Shown: positions 16,927 through 24,406 of the stretch, in pieces
Layout of the letters: each line of letters opens with the position of its first letter
Position numbering within the stretch: position 1 is the first letter of the stretch
Assembly (NCBI GenBank): GCA_030603035.1
Contig: JAUVYQ010000013.1
Span: 1-29,870 of the forward strand
Source of the DNA: Phycisphaerae bacterium
GTDB taxonomy: Bacteria; Planctomycetota; Phycisphaerae; Sedimentisphaerales; SG8-4
Direction: 5' to 3'
DNA: 29,870 bases
The notes under the pieces: model-generated
Seen by the model: the letters and a program-made list of their open reading frames with translations, nothing else
What the model was told of the DNA's origin: nothing
Database searches by the model: none
Program-made: the position numbers and the translations under genes

Positions 16927-17691
16927 TCAAAGGTTTACGGGTATTTGGCGCTGTGCGAGGTACTCTTTCATTTGCGTTATGGTGTACTTTCCAAAGTGAG
17001 CTATTGAGGCCACAAGAACGGCGTCCGCCCCTGCCTCAACAATGGCCTGGTATAAGTGTTCGAGCGTCCCGGCTCCGCCGGATGCGATTACCGGCAGATT
17101 CACCGCATCGGCTATTGCTCTGGTCATCGGGATATCGTATCCAGCCTGTGTGCCGTCAGTGTCCATACTTGTTGGCAGGATTGCCCCCGCGCCCAAATCC
17201 TCGACCTTTTTTGCCCACTCGACAGCGTCGATTCCTGTTCCGATAGTGCCTCCTGTAACTATAACTTCAAAGCCGGACGGCAATTGTGAATTGCTGGAGG
17301 TATCTATTGCAACGGTGATTTTTTCGCTGCCGAATTCATCGACCGCCTCTTTAACAAAATCCGGATTCTGCACAGCAGCGGTATTGATAGATACTTTTGA
17401 TACGCCCATATCCATCAACTCTTCAATTGCCTGACAACTGCCGATTCCACCACCGACGGTCAACGGCACTGAAATTCTCTCGACCGTTCTTTTTACGGCA
17501 TCGAGGAGGGTTTTTCTCTTTTCAAGTGTTGCAGTAATATCCAGAAAGACCAGTTCGTCCGCTCCTGCCTGGCTGTAAACAGCGGCATTTTCCGCGGGGT
17601 CGCCGACGTCTTTGAGCTGGACAAAGTTGATGCCTTTGACCAATCGGCCGTCTTTTACATCCAGGCACGGAATAATTCTTCTGTAATCCAT
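16927..17691 (-). CDS. hisF: Imidazole glycerol phosphate synthase cyclase subunit
   Basis: 254 residues, standard HisF length. It uses ammonia from HisH to turn PRFAR into imidazole glycerol phosphate and AICAR in histidine synthesis. The (beta/alpha)8 barrel shows Asp11 (IIPCLDVKDG), Lys19, GGGIGS, Asp130 (VAIDTSS), TSMDTDGTQAGYD and ASGGAGTLEH, so both catalytic aspartates are present. AAGGAG is nine bases before the ATG. No hisH or other his gene is adjacent. Minor departures from the usual pattern are DTSS instead of DAKR after Asp130, and TGGTIGTGID. A specialised HisF paralogue cannot be excluded, but the ordinary function is the default. Confidence 0.92.
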   Translation of the reverse strand: MDYRRIIPCLDVKDGRLVKGINFVQLKDVGDPAENAAVYSQAGADELVFLDITATLEKRKTLLDAVKRTVERISVPLTVGGGIGSCQAIEELMDMGVSKVSINTAAVQNPDFVKEAVDEFGSEKITVAIDTSSNSQLPSGFEVIVTGGTIGTGIDAVEWAKKVEDLGAGAILPTSMDTDGTQAGYDIPMTRAIADAVNLPVIASGGAGTLEHLYQAIVEAGADAVLVASIAHFGKYTITQMKEYLAQRQIPVNL

Positions 17692-17752
17692 ACGTTCTTT
17701 CTCCTTAATTGGTCAGCATTCGGCAAAATCTTATTCTCACATTCGCCACAGG

Positions 17753-17781
17753 AGTATACCAAAGTGCAACGTTCTGGTCGA
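17753..17781 (-). promoter_or_regulatory. Putative hisF promoter
   Basis: On the minus strand TCGACC, a 17-base spacer ending in TTTGG, then TATACT: a weak -35 with an extended -10. It lies 62 bases before the hisF ATG. Confidence 0.45.
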
Positions 17782-17819
17782 GAAAATAAAACCCGGATTT
17801 GGCAAGTAAATCCGAATCC

Positions 17820-18041
17820 TGAACCCTAATTGGGTTTGATTGGGTTTGTTTTGGGTTTGAATTGGCTTTGAATTGGGTTTGATTGGGTTTGTATTGGGTT
17901 TGTTTTCACCAAGTGTCCAATTGGATTTATTTTCATAAGCCACTGTATGAAAAGACTTTACATTCACTTGACTTTTTCGGAAATTGGCTTTGTTTTGCAT
18001 AAAAAGGTCGATTTGTAAAGGATCCTCTACAGTTGTAGAGG
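17820..18041 (-). repeat. Composite dispersed repeat, copy B
   Basis: Inverted copy of the element at 15052-15295. It starts (minus strand) with the perfect hairpin CCTCTACA-AC-TGTAGAGG at 18024-18041, then the TTTATGCAAAACAAAGCCAA block (three differences in 46 from copy A), the identical 46-base block (17893-17938) and a run of CAAACCCAAT units. Confidence 0.8.
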
Positions 18042-18193
18042 GCAAGTTAGTGAAAAGTGAGCTAAAGTGCCTAAAGTGAACTAAAGTTGGATTCTCGATG
18101 CTCATGATTGGTAATTCCCCTAAGAGTTTTCCGTTTCGCTTCAAGACTATTGGTTATTGGTTATTGGTAATTGGTTATTGGTAATTCACGAAT

Positions 18194-18341
18194 CTGGGCC
18201 TGCTGGCCCCAGGACCGTGCCACGCTGTGGCTTACAGATATGCAATCTGAAATGTTTAGTTATCTTCGCCTACGGGCGGTTTATCGTTTGCCTGCTGGCA
18301 AACATACGGTTCACCCTGCACTACGAGAGTACAGGGTTAGT
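18194..18341 (-). ncRNA. Candidate structured RNA: five consecutive hairpins
   Basis: Reading from the promoter on the minus strand there are five stems: CCCTGTACT/AGTGCAGGG (18314-18336), GTTTGCC-AGCA-GGCAAAC (18286-18303), CGCC-CGTA-GGCG (18267-18278), GCCAC-AGC-GTGGC (18219-18231), CTGGGGCC-AGCA-GGCCCAG (18194-18212, one bulge). Two share an AGCA loop. There is no open frame of note and no terminal U-run. It could be a transcribed RNA or a mobile non-coding element; the family is not recognised. Confidence 0.4.
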
Positions 18342-18369
18342 ATTATACCAAATTTCAAACAAAAGTCAA
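18342..18369 (-). promoter_or_regulatory. Near-consensus sigma70 promoter facing the hairpin array
   Basis: On the minus strand TTGACT, a 16-base spacer ending TTTGG, then TATAAT, which also makes an extended -10. No protein gene follows before the hisF end region; the hairpin array starts within ten bases of the -10. Confidence 0.6.
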
Positions 18370-18401
18370 GAACAAAGTGCTTTATAAGCACATAAATAGC
18401 G

Positions 18402-18414
18402 GTGCCTTAGGCAC
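18402..18414. repeat. Short hairpin GTGCC-TTA-GGCAC
   Basis: Perfect five-base stem next to the promoter of the hairpin array; probably part of the same dispersed element. Confidence 0.35.
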
Positions 18415-18489
18415 GTAAGTATTTGCTCAGAATGACACCGCAAAAATTACGGGGCTATATAAAAGGACGGAAAGATAAAGTAAGAAACC

Positions 18490-18518
18490 TTGATTTTTTA
18501 ATGCAGTTTTGATATTAT
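18490..18518 (+). promoter_or_regulatory. Putative promoter for the secreted hydrolase gene
   Basis: TTGATT, a 17-base spacer ending TGA, then TATTAT. It would give a leader of about 105 nt before the ATG at 18629. Confidence 0.45.
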
Positions 18519-18628
18519 ATTGGAAATGAGGTTCAGTGACGTAGCTAAGCGTTTGATACGGAGATTTCAGTTTATAATAATCGGGAGGCAGAGCGGAATT
18601 CTTATGGCGCACAAACAGGAAAACTCGG

Positions 18629-20386
18629 ATGAAGGAACAAATAATTAGATTAAGAAAGCGTATGCAGCTAACCCTTTTTTTCATTCTGGTAATGTCTGTG
18701 CCGGTGATCGCAGGCAAAGAGATAACGGTCTCGGCAATACAAAAGATGAGCTTTGCCGGGAACGATATAATACAGGTCAAAGCCAATACCCAAGCAGGTT
18801 TTAATTTCCCTTTTTATCTGTTTGTACCAAAAGCAATTGAAAAAGAGAAAAAAGTTTACCTTTTGGTTGAACCCAACAATACCGGAAAGAGCTCAGACGA
18901 TCCTGAGGTGCATCAAGAGAGTGCTTTGCGTTTGGTCAGTAAGAATTATCCCAACAGGATTGCCAGGAGTTTAGGTTCTCCATTGCTGGTACCTGTATTT
19001 CCTCGGCCCAGAACTAATTGGCAGGCTTACACACATGCTCTGGATCGCGACAGTCTTGAAATAAAAGAGGGAAAACTCAAGCGCATCGATCTGCAACTGA
19101 CGGCAATGATCAAATATGCTCAGGAGTTTTTGCGTATAAACGGATTTAAAATCCATGATCAAATTTTTATGCATGGATTTTCAGCATCAGCGAAATTCTG
19201 TAATCGATATTCTTTTCTACATCCTGAAATGGTTAAAGCTGTAGCTTCGGGAGGCGTTAATGGGCTGCCAACGCTTCCGGTGAGTGAATGGAATAAATGT
19301 GAGCTTCCTTTTCCAATTGGAATAGCTGGGATTGAGAGATTTATTGATAAGGGGTTTAACGAAAAAGCTTTCAGGCAGGTTGCTCATTATATCTATATGG
19401 GTTCCTTTGACAGAAATGATACACTTCCGTCACGCGAGGCCTGGAGCGAAGAGGAAGCTGATATTATTAAAAAGGCATTAGCTGAAAAGATGATGCCGGA
19501 CCGCTGGGAACTAAGCCAAAAAATCTATAAAGATCAAAATATTAATGCACAATGCGTAACATATAACGGGATTAGCCATAAGATCGAGAATGAAATGTTG
19601 GGGGACGTCATAAAATTCTTTGAGGCAAATTCGGGGAAAAAATATGTTCCAATAAAGCCACATCAATATCCATTTGTTGAATACAAACAAATTCGTCAGG
19701 CACATGTTAACGGCTTGTATTGGTTTGATGACGAAAGGGTACCGACATGGATTAAGAAAAATCCTAAACAGCGGACGTTCTTAATAGGTATCGAGGAGTG
19801 GCACGAAGGACAGGATCATAGGCAATTAGAAGAATTTAAAACAAACGCAGGCTTCAGATTTGTCCTCAAGGCCAAAGGTCAAAAAGATATCAAGATAAAC
19901 GAAAAGAACTATGGTGGAACTTCCAGTCAGGGAGATGGCGAGTTTCAGGTGTTCTCTGTCAAGTTGAAAGACTCACAGTTCGGGCAAATAGTTCCAGGTG
20001 TATCATACAAATTAGAGCCATTGAACGATAGCAATGAATACTTTTGGACCGTAAATAAAGGCCTGGCACTGACCAAGGCAGATAGCAGCGTTACGTTAGA
20101 TGTACTCAATAGCACTATATTGCCAGGCACAATAGGGCTTGACTATGATATCCGGGGGGTAATCAAGTTACTTGAACATGCGACGAGTAAGGTTGAGCTG
20201 CCGGGTGAAATGAAGAAGATCGAATTTATTCTCCAGGTCAAACCCGAGGAATTAAGACAGATGCCCAAAATCAAGTTTTCTGCCAAGGGGCTATCAGTGA
20301 TAGAGGTTCTTTGGATTGCTTGTAATCGTGCTTCTCTTGAGTATAGGATTAAAGGGAATACTGTTTACATTGATAAGAAAAGATAA
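18629..20386 (+). CDS. Secreted alpha/beta-hydrolase with C-terminal STN-like domain
   Basis: 585 residues. A signal peptide covers about 1-29. The hydrolase core follows: strand VYLLVEPNNTG (76-86), LLVPVFPRPR, nucleophile elbow MHGFSASAKF with Ser185, candidate acid in YMGSFDRND (Asp261 or Asp264) and candidate His317 in NGISHKIE. This pattern fits esterases of the PHB-depolymerase/LpqC kind. After a beta-rich middle part (about 340-500), the last 50 residues (KIKFSAKGLSVIEVLWIACN then LEYRIKGNTVYI) resemble the secretin/TonB short N-terminal (STN) domain, normally found at the start of outer-membrane receptors. AGGA sits eight bases before the ATG. It is flanked by repeats and seems to be a single-gene unit. 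The substrate is unknown. Confidence 0.7.
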   Translation: MKEQIIRLRKRMQLTLFFILVMSVPVIAGKEITVSAIQKMSFAGNDIIQVKANTQAGFNFPFYLFVPKAIEKEKKVYLLVEPNNTGKSSDDPEVHQESALRLVSKNYPNRIARSLGSPLLVPVFPRPRTNWQAYTHALDRDSLEIKEGKLKRIDLQLTAMIKYAQEFLRINGFKIHDQIFMHGFSASAKFCNRYSFLHPEMVKAVASGGVNGLPTLPVSEWNKCELPFPIGIAGIERFIDKGFNEKAFRQVAHYIYMGSFDRNDTLPSREAWSEEEADIIKKALAEKMMPDRWELSQKIYKDQNINAQCVTYNGISHKIENEMLGDVIKFFEANSGKKYVPIKPHQYPFVEYKQIRQAHVNGLYWFDDERVPTWIKKNPKQRTFLIGIEEWHEGQDHRQLEEFKTNAGFRFVLKAKGQKDIKINEKNYGGTSSQGDGEFQVFSVKLKDSQFGQIVPGVSYKLEPLNDSNEYFWTVNKGLALTKADSSVTLDVLNSTILPGTIGLDYDIRGVIKLLEHATSKVELPGEMKKIEFILQVKPEELRQMPKIKFSAKGLSVIEVLWIACNRASLEYRIKGNTVYIDKKR

Positions 20387-20464
20387 GTGGGGAAGCCTTT
20401 AATGAAAGAACTTTAAGAACTAGGGACAGTACATTTTTTCTGCTCAACCTTTTTCATTGAAAGA

Positions 20465-20580
20465 TTCGGCGTGTGCAAACAAGGGCTTCGACTGAGCTCA
20501 GCCGATTGTCTTGCACACCCTACCCGGCTTTGCTCCGTTCAGAATGACAGAAAAATGGTGTGCGGTGCACACCCTACATA
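20465..20580. repeat. Dispersed repeat cluster (GCACACCCTAC and CTGAGCTCAG units)
   Basis: Contains CTTCGACTGAGCTCAGCC, two direct copies of GCACACCCTAC (from 20514 and from 20567) and TCCGTTCAGAATGACAG. Such units recur across related genomes and also resemble sequence near 28600. Confidence 0.5.
20550..20573 (-). terminator. Probable intrinsic terminator of the ADP-ribosylglycohydrolase gene
   Basis: On the minus strand GGTGTGC-ACC-GCACACC (seven-base GC-rich stem) is followed by ATTTTTC. It lies 44 bases past the stop codon in the correct orientation. Confidence 0.5.
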
Positions 20581-20616
20581 GGTGCGAAAAATCGCTACAT
20601 GACTACATGACTTTAG

Positions 20617-22113
20617 TTATTTTTTGGTTTTTTTGGGTTTTTTGAGTCCTGCTGCGGCGGCACGGGCGCGGAGTTTCACGGCAGCGGGAGCGGGGGAGTC
20701 GAACAGGACTTTCAGCAGTCCAGGATGATTGTTCAAGGCGGCAAGCGCTCGTGACCATTGGTCCGGGTGCTGTTGACGGGTGGTTTCGGCCAGGTCGAGG
20801 CAGATGGCCAGGTAGGCGGCCCGAGCCTGCTGCCGGGGCGTTGAGCCGGAGGCCAGGGAGCTTTCGATTTCTGGTTTCATTTTTGATTGGAGGCGGGTAA
20901 ATTGGTCGGCCGGGTTGGACAGCGGTTCAACATTAGCGGGTTTTTCAAGGCGGATGCGATAGATAGTTTGGCCGTCTCCGATGTACTTCTGCCCGCCCCG
21001 TTCGGTGATTAAGCGGTCGGCCAAGGTAATGAGACGATTAGCGAAGCTGCTGATAGTTTCGTCGTTGGGCATTCCTTCGCGGGTTGTATTGCGATAGCGG
21101 TCCTGGATGTTCCAGCCCTGTTTCTGCATCCACCTGTGGCCTTTGATAACACCTACAATGGTCGCAGCAGTAGCGGCGTTGTTGTCGGCGTCCCACCCAA
21201 AGTTGAAAGCCGTGCGCAGGGTTTCGACGAAGTCCCCTTTGCCATAGAGTAAGGCGGCAATTGTGGAGGCGGTGTTGAGCTCGTATCCGTTTTTGTCGCG
21301 CATCGCCCCATTGTGGCGACTGTATTTCTGCCTGACGAGGCGGCGTGTAGTGCGCCAATTAAGGGGGTGCTGCCGGTGCCAGCGGCGGAGGTCGGCAACG
21401 ATGGGGCGAATTTCACTTTCAGGGTCAACGGCGGCGACGCCCGCATTGAGGATATTTTCCATATCGTCGGTTATGAAGGCGCTTGCTATCATGGTGGTGA
21501 ATAGTTGTGTCGTTTGTGCGGGTTCGCCCTCGATGCCGACGTGTGTGTAGTGTAAGCCGATGCGAGCGGCGGTCCGGGGCATTCCGGGTGCGAGCAGGCC
21601 GAACGATTCACACAAGAACTGGCCTGAGATGTTGAACTCGGCCCAGGGATTCAACGCAATACAACCGGTCAAGGGTGGGTCAATGCCGATGTCCATAAGC
21701 TGCCGGGCGTACTTGTTGGAGCACCAGATGTGGTGGTTGATGTGCGATTTCCATAACCTCGATATGCCTTGTGGCGGGATGAAGATGGTGCCGGTGCGCT
21801 GCATCGCAACGATGTAAACCCATTCGATGTCGGTGTCGTCGTCTGTTCGAGCTCCATCAGGGAGACCGGGTGTGTAGTTTTCGACGCTGCCGGGTTTGTT
21901 GATGTACTTCATTTCGTGGCGCAGGCCGTTGAGGTTGCCGAGCAGTTGGCCGAGCAGGCCTCCGCGGATTTTGTCTGCGAGGGTGTCGGCGGATAATTGA
22001 ACCGATTGAACGGAAGCGCCGTCGGCTACATCGGCTGCACCAGCTGAGAGCGGAAAAACGGATAGAGCCGATATAACTGTGAACGCGGTTGTAATTGCTA
22101 TTTTGGCTTTCAT
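20617..22113 (-). CDS. Secreted ADP-ribosylglycohydrolase family protein
   Basis: 498 residues with a signal peptide (about 1-26, cleavage near AGAAD). The ARH/DraG fold is shown by IRGGLLGQLLGN (49-60), the magnesium-site RTDDDTDIEW (89-98) and GWDADNNAATAATIVG (about 314-330), so both metal clusters are present. DraG-type enzymes remove ADP-ribose from protein or small molecules in the cytoplasm; an exported version must act on something else outside, perhaps a glycoside. The last 90 residues are helical, Ala-rich and end in a basic KKPKKTKK tail. AGGAG lies seven to eight bases before the ATG, and an extended -10-like motif is 60 bases upstream. It is divergent from the BNR_4 gene. Confidence 0.85.
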   Translation of the reverse strand: MKAKIAITTAFTVISALSVFPLSAGAADVADGASVQSVQLSADTLADKIRGGLLGQLLGNLNGLRHEMKYINKPGSVENYTPGLPDGARTDDDTDIEWVYIVAMQRTGTIFIPPQGISRLWKSHINHHIWCSNKYARQLMDIGIDPPLTGCIALNPWAEFNISGQFLCESFGLLAPGMPRTAARIGLHYTHVGIEGEPAQTTQLFTTMIASAFITDDMENILNAGVAAVDPESEIRPIVADLRRWHRQHPLNWRTTRRLVRQKYSRHNGAMRDKNGYELNTASTIAALLYGKGDFVETLRTAFNFGWDADNNAATAATIVGVIKGHRWMQKQGWNIQDRYRNTTREGMPNDETISSFANRLITLADRLITERGGQKYIGDGQTIYRIRLEKPANVEPLSNPADQFTRLQSKMKPEIESSLASGSTPRQQARAAYLAICLDLAETTRQQHPDQWSRALAALNNHPGLLKVLFDSPAPAAVKLRARAAAAGLKKPKKTKK

Positions 22114-22172
22114 TTTCCTGCTCCTGAATTAGCGAGTATCGATTAAAATCTCTATTTGACGTTTGTCAGGGA

Positions 22173-22183
22173 AGTATACCAAA
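22173..22183 (-). promoter_or_regulatory. Extended -10-like motif for the ADP-ribosylglycohydrolase gene
   Basis: TTTGGTATACT on the minus strand, 60 bases before the ATG. No clear -35. It is identical to the hisF -10 region and at almost the same distance. Confidence 0.35.
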
Positions 22184-22367
22184 CCAAGTCGACTTATGCG
22201 AAAAAAAGTTGACTAAATGCAACAGCTCCGTTAGGTTAGAAACATAATTTGGCTGTAACACGGCTCCTGCTTCTGAGAGAAAAAATTACGGCAGTTGAAC
22301 CAAGCGCGTATGGACGAACCGGGAATACCGGCTTGAATGTGCCCAGCGCGATACAACAGGAGGACAA

Positions 22368-23747
22368 ATGATGTTACGTATGAGAACGATTATCCAGGCG
22401 AAACGTATTCCGGCAATGGGGATTGTCTGTGTCCTTGCAGCGACGTTGGTCTTTGGAAAGGAAAAGAAGCAAAGGGCACCTGAAGTAGAAATGTGTCTTG
22501 AGGTTTCGCCGGTGTGGTCGGGACATCCGGTTGGTTTTTTTCTGCTGACAAAGGGGGAGCGTCAGTATGTCGCTTTTTATGACCAGGAACGGCGGATGAC
22601 GGTGGCCATGCGAACTCTGGATTCGAAGAAGTGGGATTATCGCAGGCTCGGCTCCACCATAGGTTGGGACAGTCACAATTACATCACGATGGCTATCGAT
22701 GCGGATGGGTATATTCACCTCAGTGGTAACATGCATTGTGACCGGCTTGTTTACTTTAGAACAACCAAACCTTATGACATCCATAGTTTCAAACGAGTGC
22801 CCGAAATGGTTGGTCGGCAAGAAAACAGGTGCACCTATCCCAAATTCATTAAGGGTGCAAATGAAGAGCTTATTTTTACCTACCGCGATGGAGGCAGCGG
22901 CAACGGCAATCAAATATACAATGTGTATGACTTAAAAACCAAAACGTGGCGAAGATTACTGGATACACCTCTGATGGATGGTCAAGGCAAAATGAACGCA
23001 TACATTGTCGGTCCCGTGCGTGGGCCGGACGGATATTTTCACATTTGCTGGGTTTGGCGTGATACGCCTAACTGCTATACGAACCATGACCTTTCATATG
23101 CACGCAGTAAGGACATGAAGCGTTGGGAGACGATAACAGGTGAACGGATTGCATTGCCAATAACTATCGATACAAAGGGGATTATTGTTGACCCGGTGCC
23201 CGTCAAGGGCGGTATGATTAATGGAAATACAAGGATAGGATTTGACTTAAAGGAGCGTCCAGTAATCAGCTATCATAAATTTGATAAAAACGGCAGGACC
23301 CAAGTGTACAATGCAAGATGGGAAAACGGCCGATGGAAGATTTATCAAACCAGTAACTGGAACTATCGCTGGTACTTTCAGGGGGGCGGGGCCATCCACT
23401 TCGAAATCAGAGTATTTGGTGTAGTGCTGGAAAAGGATGGTTCTCTAACGCAGTCATACCGTCATGATAAATATGGGGCCGGAACGTGGAAGCTTGATGA
23501 AGATACGCTAAAGCCCCTCGGTGAAATAGAAGAGACGCCGTTATGGCCTGAAGAGTTGAAAAAATTAGAATCTGATTCTGCGGGTATGCAGGTGCGGTGG
23601 TCAAAGGACGCCGGTGAAGATAGAAACTCGAATGTGCAGTACCGGCTTCGCTGGGAAACACTGCCGGTAAATCGCGACCGTCCGAGAGAAATAGTTCCAA
23701 AGCCGACTATGCTGAGACTTTATAAATTGAGGTATGGTTCAAGATAA
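22368..23747 (+). CDS. Secreted BNR_4 (PF15892-like) protein, putative polysaccharide lyase or glycosidase
   Basis: 459 residues, signal peptide about 1-30. The core is a beta-propeller with motifs typical of the BNR_4 group: WSGHPVGFFLLTKGERQYVA, AFYDQERRMTVAMR, WDSHNYITMAIDADGYIHLS followed by GNMHCD, PKFIKGANEELIFTYRDGGS and GPDGYFHICWVWRDT. This group includes ulvan lyases of PL24/PL25 type, whose conserved His and Tyr residues have counterparts here, but the fold also covers other activities, so the substrate stays open. AGGAGG precedes two consecutive ATG codons by four and seven bases; 22371 is an equally good start. It is divergent from the secreted ADP-ribosylglycohydrolase, and its stop abuts the stop of the next gene. 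Confidence 0.8.
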   Translation: MMLRMRTIIQAKRIPAMGIVCVLAATLVFGKEKKQRAPEVEMCLEVSPVWSGHPVGFFLLTKGERQYVAFYDQERRMTVAMRTLDSKKWDYRRLGSTIGWDSHNYITMAIDADGYIHLSGNMHCDRLVYFRTTKPYDIHSFKRVPEMVGRQENRCTYPKFIKGANEELIFTYRDGGSGNGNQIYNVYDLKTKTWRRLLDTPLMDGQGKMNAYIVGPVRGPDGYFHICWVWRDTPNCYTNHDLSYARSKDMKRWETITGERIALPITIDTKGIIVDPVPVKGGMINGNTRIGFDLKERPVISYHKFDKNGRTQVYNARWENGRWKIYQTSNWNYRWYFQGGGAIHFEIRVFGVVLEKDGSLTQSYRHDKYGAGTWKLDEDTLKPLGEIEETPLWPEELKKLESDSAGMQVRWSKDAGEDRNSNVQYRLRWETLPVNRDRPREIVPKPTMLRLYKLRYGSR

Positions 23748-24323
23748 CTATCTGATGTCCCGCCAGCTGACTCGTTGCATGTTGATTTCGAGTATTTCAA
23801 CTCTATTGATAAGCCATCTGCCATCCTGTTGTTTTTGCAGGTTTATTTTTGATTTTGTCTGTATTAACCGTTGGATATCCTGATACACGGAGCTTTGTTT
23901 GTCAAAATGTATTGTGACGGTCAGAGTTACGGTTGCCTTTGGCGATGATATTTCTATTATCGGAGGCCTTTTTTTATTTTTTTCGACCAGCGGCTCCGAC
24001 AGCTTTGCCCTGCAATGATACATCAAATCTCTTTTGGTATTGTGGTATGAGTCGCGGTAGTTATCGGAAATAATCGCTTCGATTGCATCGGGATTTTCTT
24101 CTTCGACGGCTTTTACCGCTGTGTTGATTACGGCGTTGATTTTCTCCAAATCGGTTTTAACGAGCAGGTCGAACCCAAAAGCAGCGACAGTCAGGAAGGC
24201 CGGCAGAAGCCATTGCCCCCAATACCGTTTTTCCGGGAAAATCCTGCGGAGCATCAGCACCACAGGTAAAACGAGAATTGCTATAATCAACAATGTCCAG
24301 GGCTGTTCAAAGATATCGAACAT
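23748..24323 (-). CDS. Small membrane protein with NTF2-like C-terminal domain
   Basis: 191 residues. Two hydrophobic segments (about 9-26 and 38-55) are followed by an alpha/beta region that looks like a cystatin/NTF2-type fold: helix INAVINTAVKAVEEENPDAI, then strands ATVTLTVTIHF and WLINRVEILEI. No catalytic motif is visible and I recognise no named family. The ribosome site is weak. It is convergent with the BNR_4 gene with no base between the stops, and it is separated by 83 bases from the prepilin-like gene upstream on the same strand, with which it may be co-transcribed. Confidence 0.7.
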   Translation of the reverse strand: MFDIFEQPWTLLIIAILVLPVVLMLRRIFPEKRYWGQWLLPAFLTVAAFGFDLLVKTDLEKINAVINTAVKAVEEENPDAIEAIISDNYRDSYHNTKRDLMYHCRAKLSEPLVEKNKKRPPIIEISSPKATVTLTVTIHFDKQSSVYQDIQRLIQTKSKINLQKQQDGRWLINRVEILEINMQRVSWRDIR

Positions 24324-24406
24324 TTACTCAGGGCTTTTTTAAGATTGTCGGTTCCGCAAGGGCTGATGCTCCTGCCAAAGAAATCAAAGAAAAGGACGGG
24401 TCATTT

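Larger units (their letters stand above)
17692..18628. other. Repeat-rich intergenic region with a candidate RNA element
   Basis: 937 bases without a supported protein gene. In order: hisF leader and promoter, composite repeat copy B (17820-18041), GGTTATTGG low-complexity repeat (18150-18183), a five-hairpin array with its own promoter (18194-18369), a GTGCC-TTA-GGCAC hairpin (18402-18414), a TCAGAATGAC fragment (18427) and a plus-strand promoter (18490-18518). Confidence 0.6.

Noticed and set aside
17820..17915. CAAACCCAAT tandem units as a possible CRISPR array
   Set aside because: Units are about 10 bases, irregular, and have no unique spacers; no cas gene is present.
17737..18144. Minus-strand open frame of 135 codons upstream of hisF
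   Set aside because: Covers repeat copy B and hisF leader sequence; no protein features beyond the repeat.
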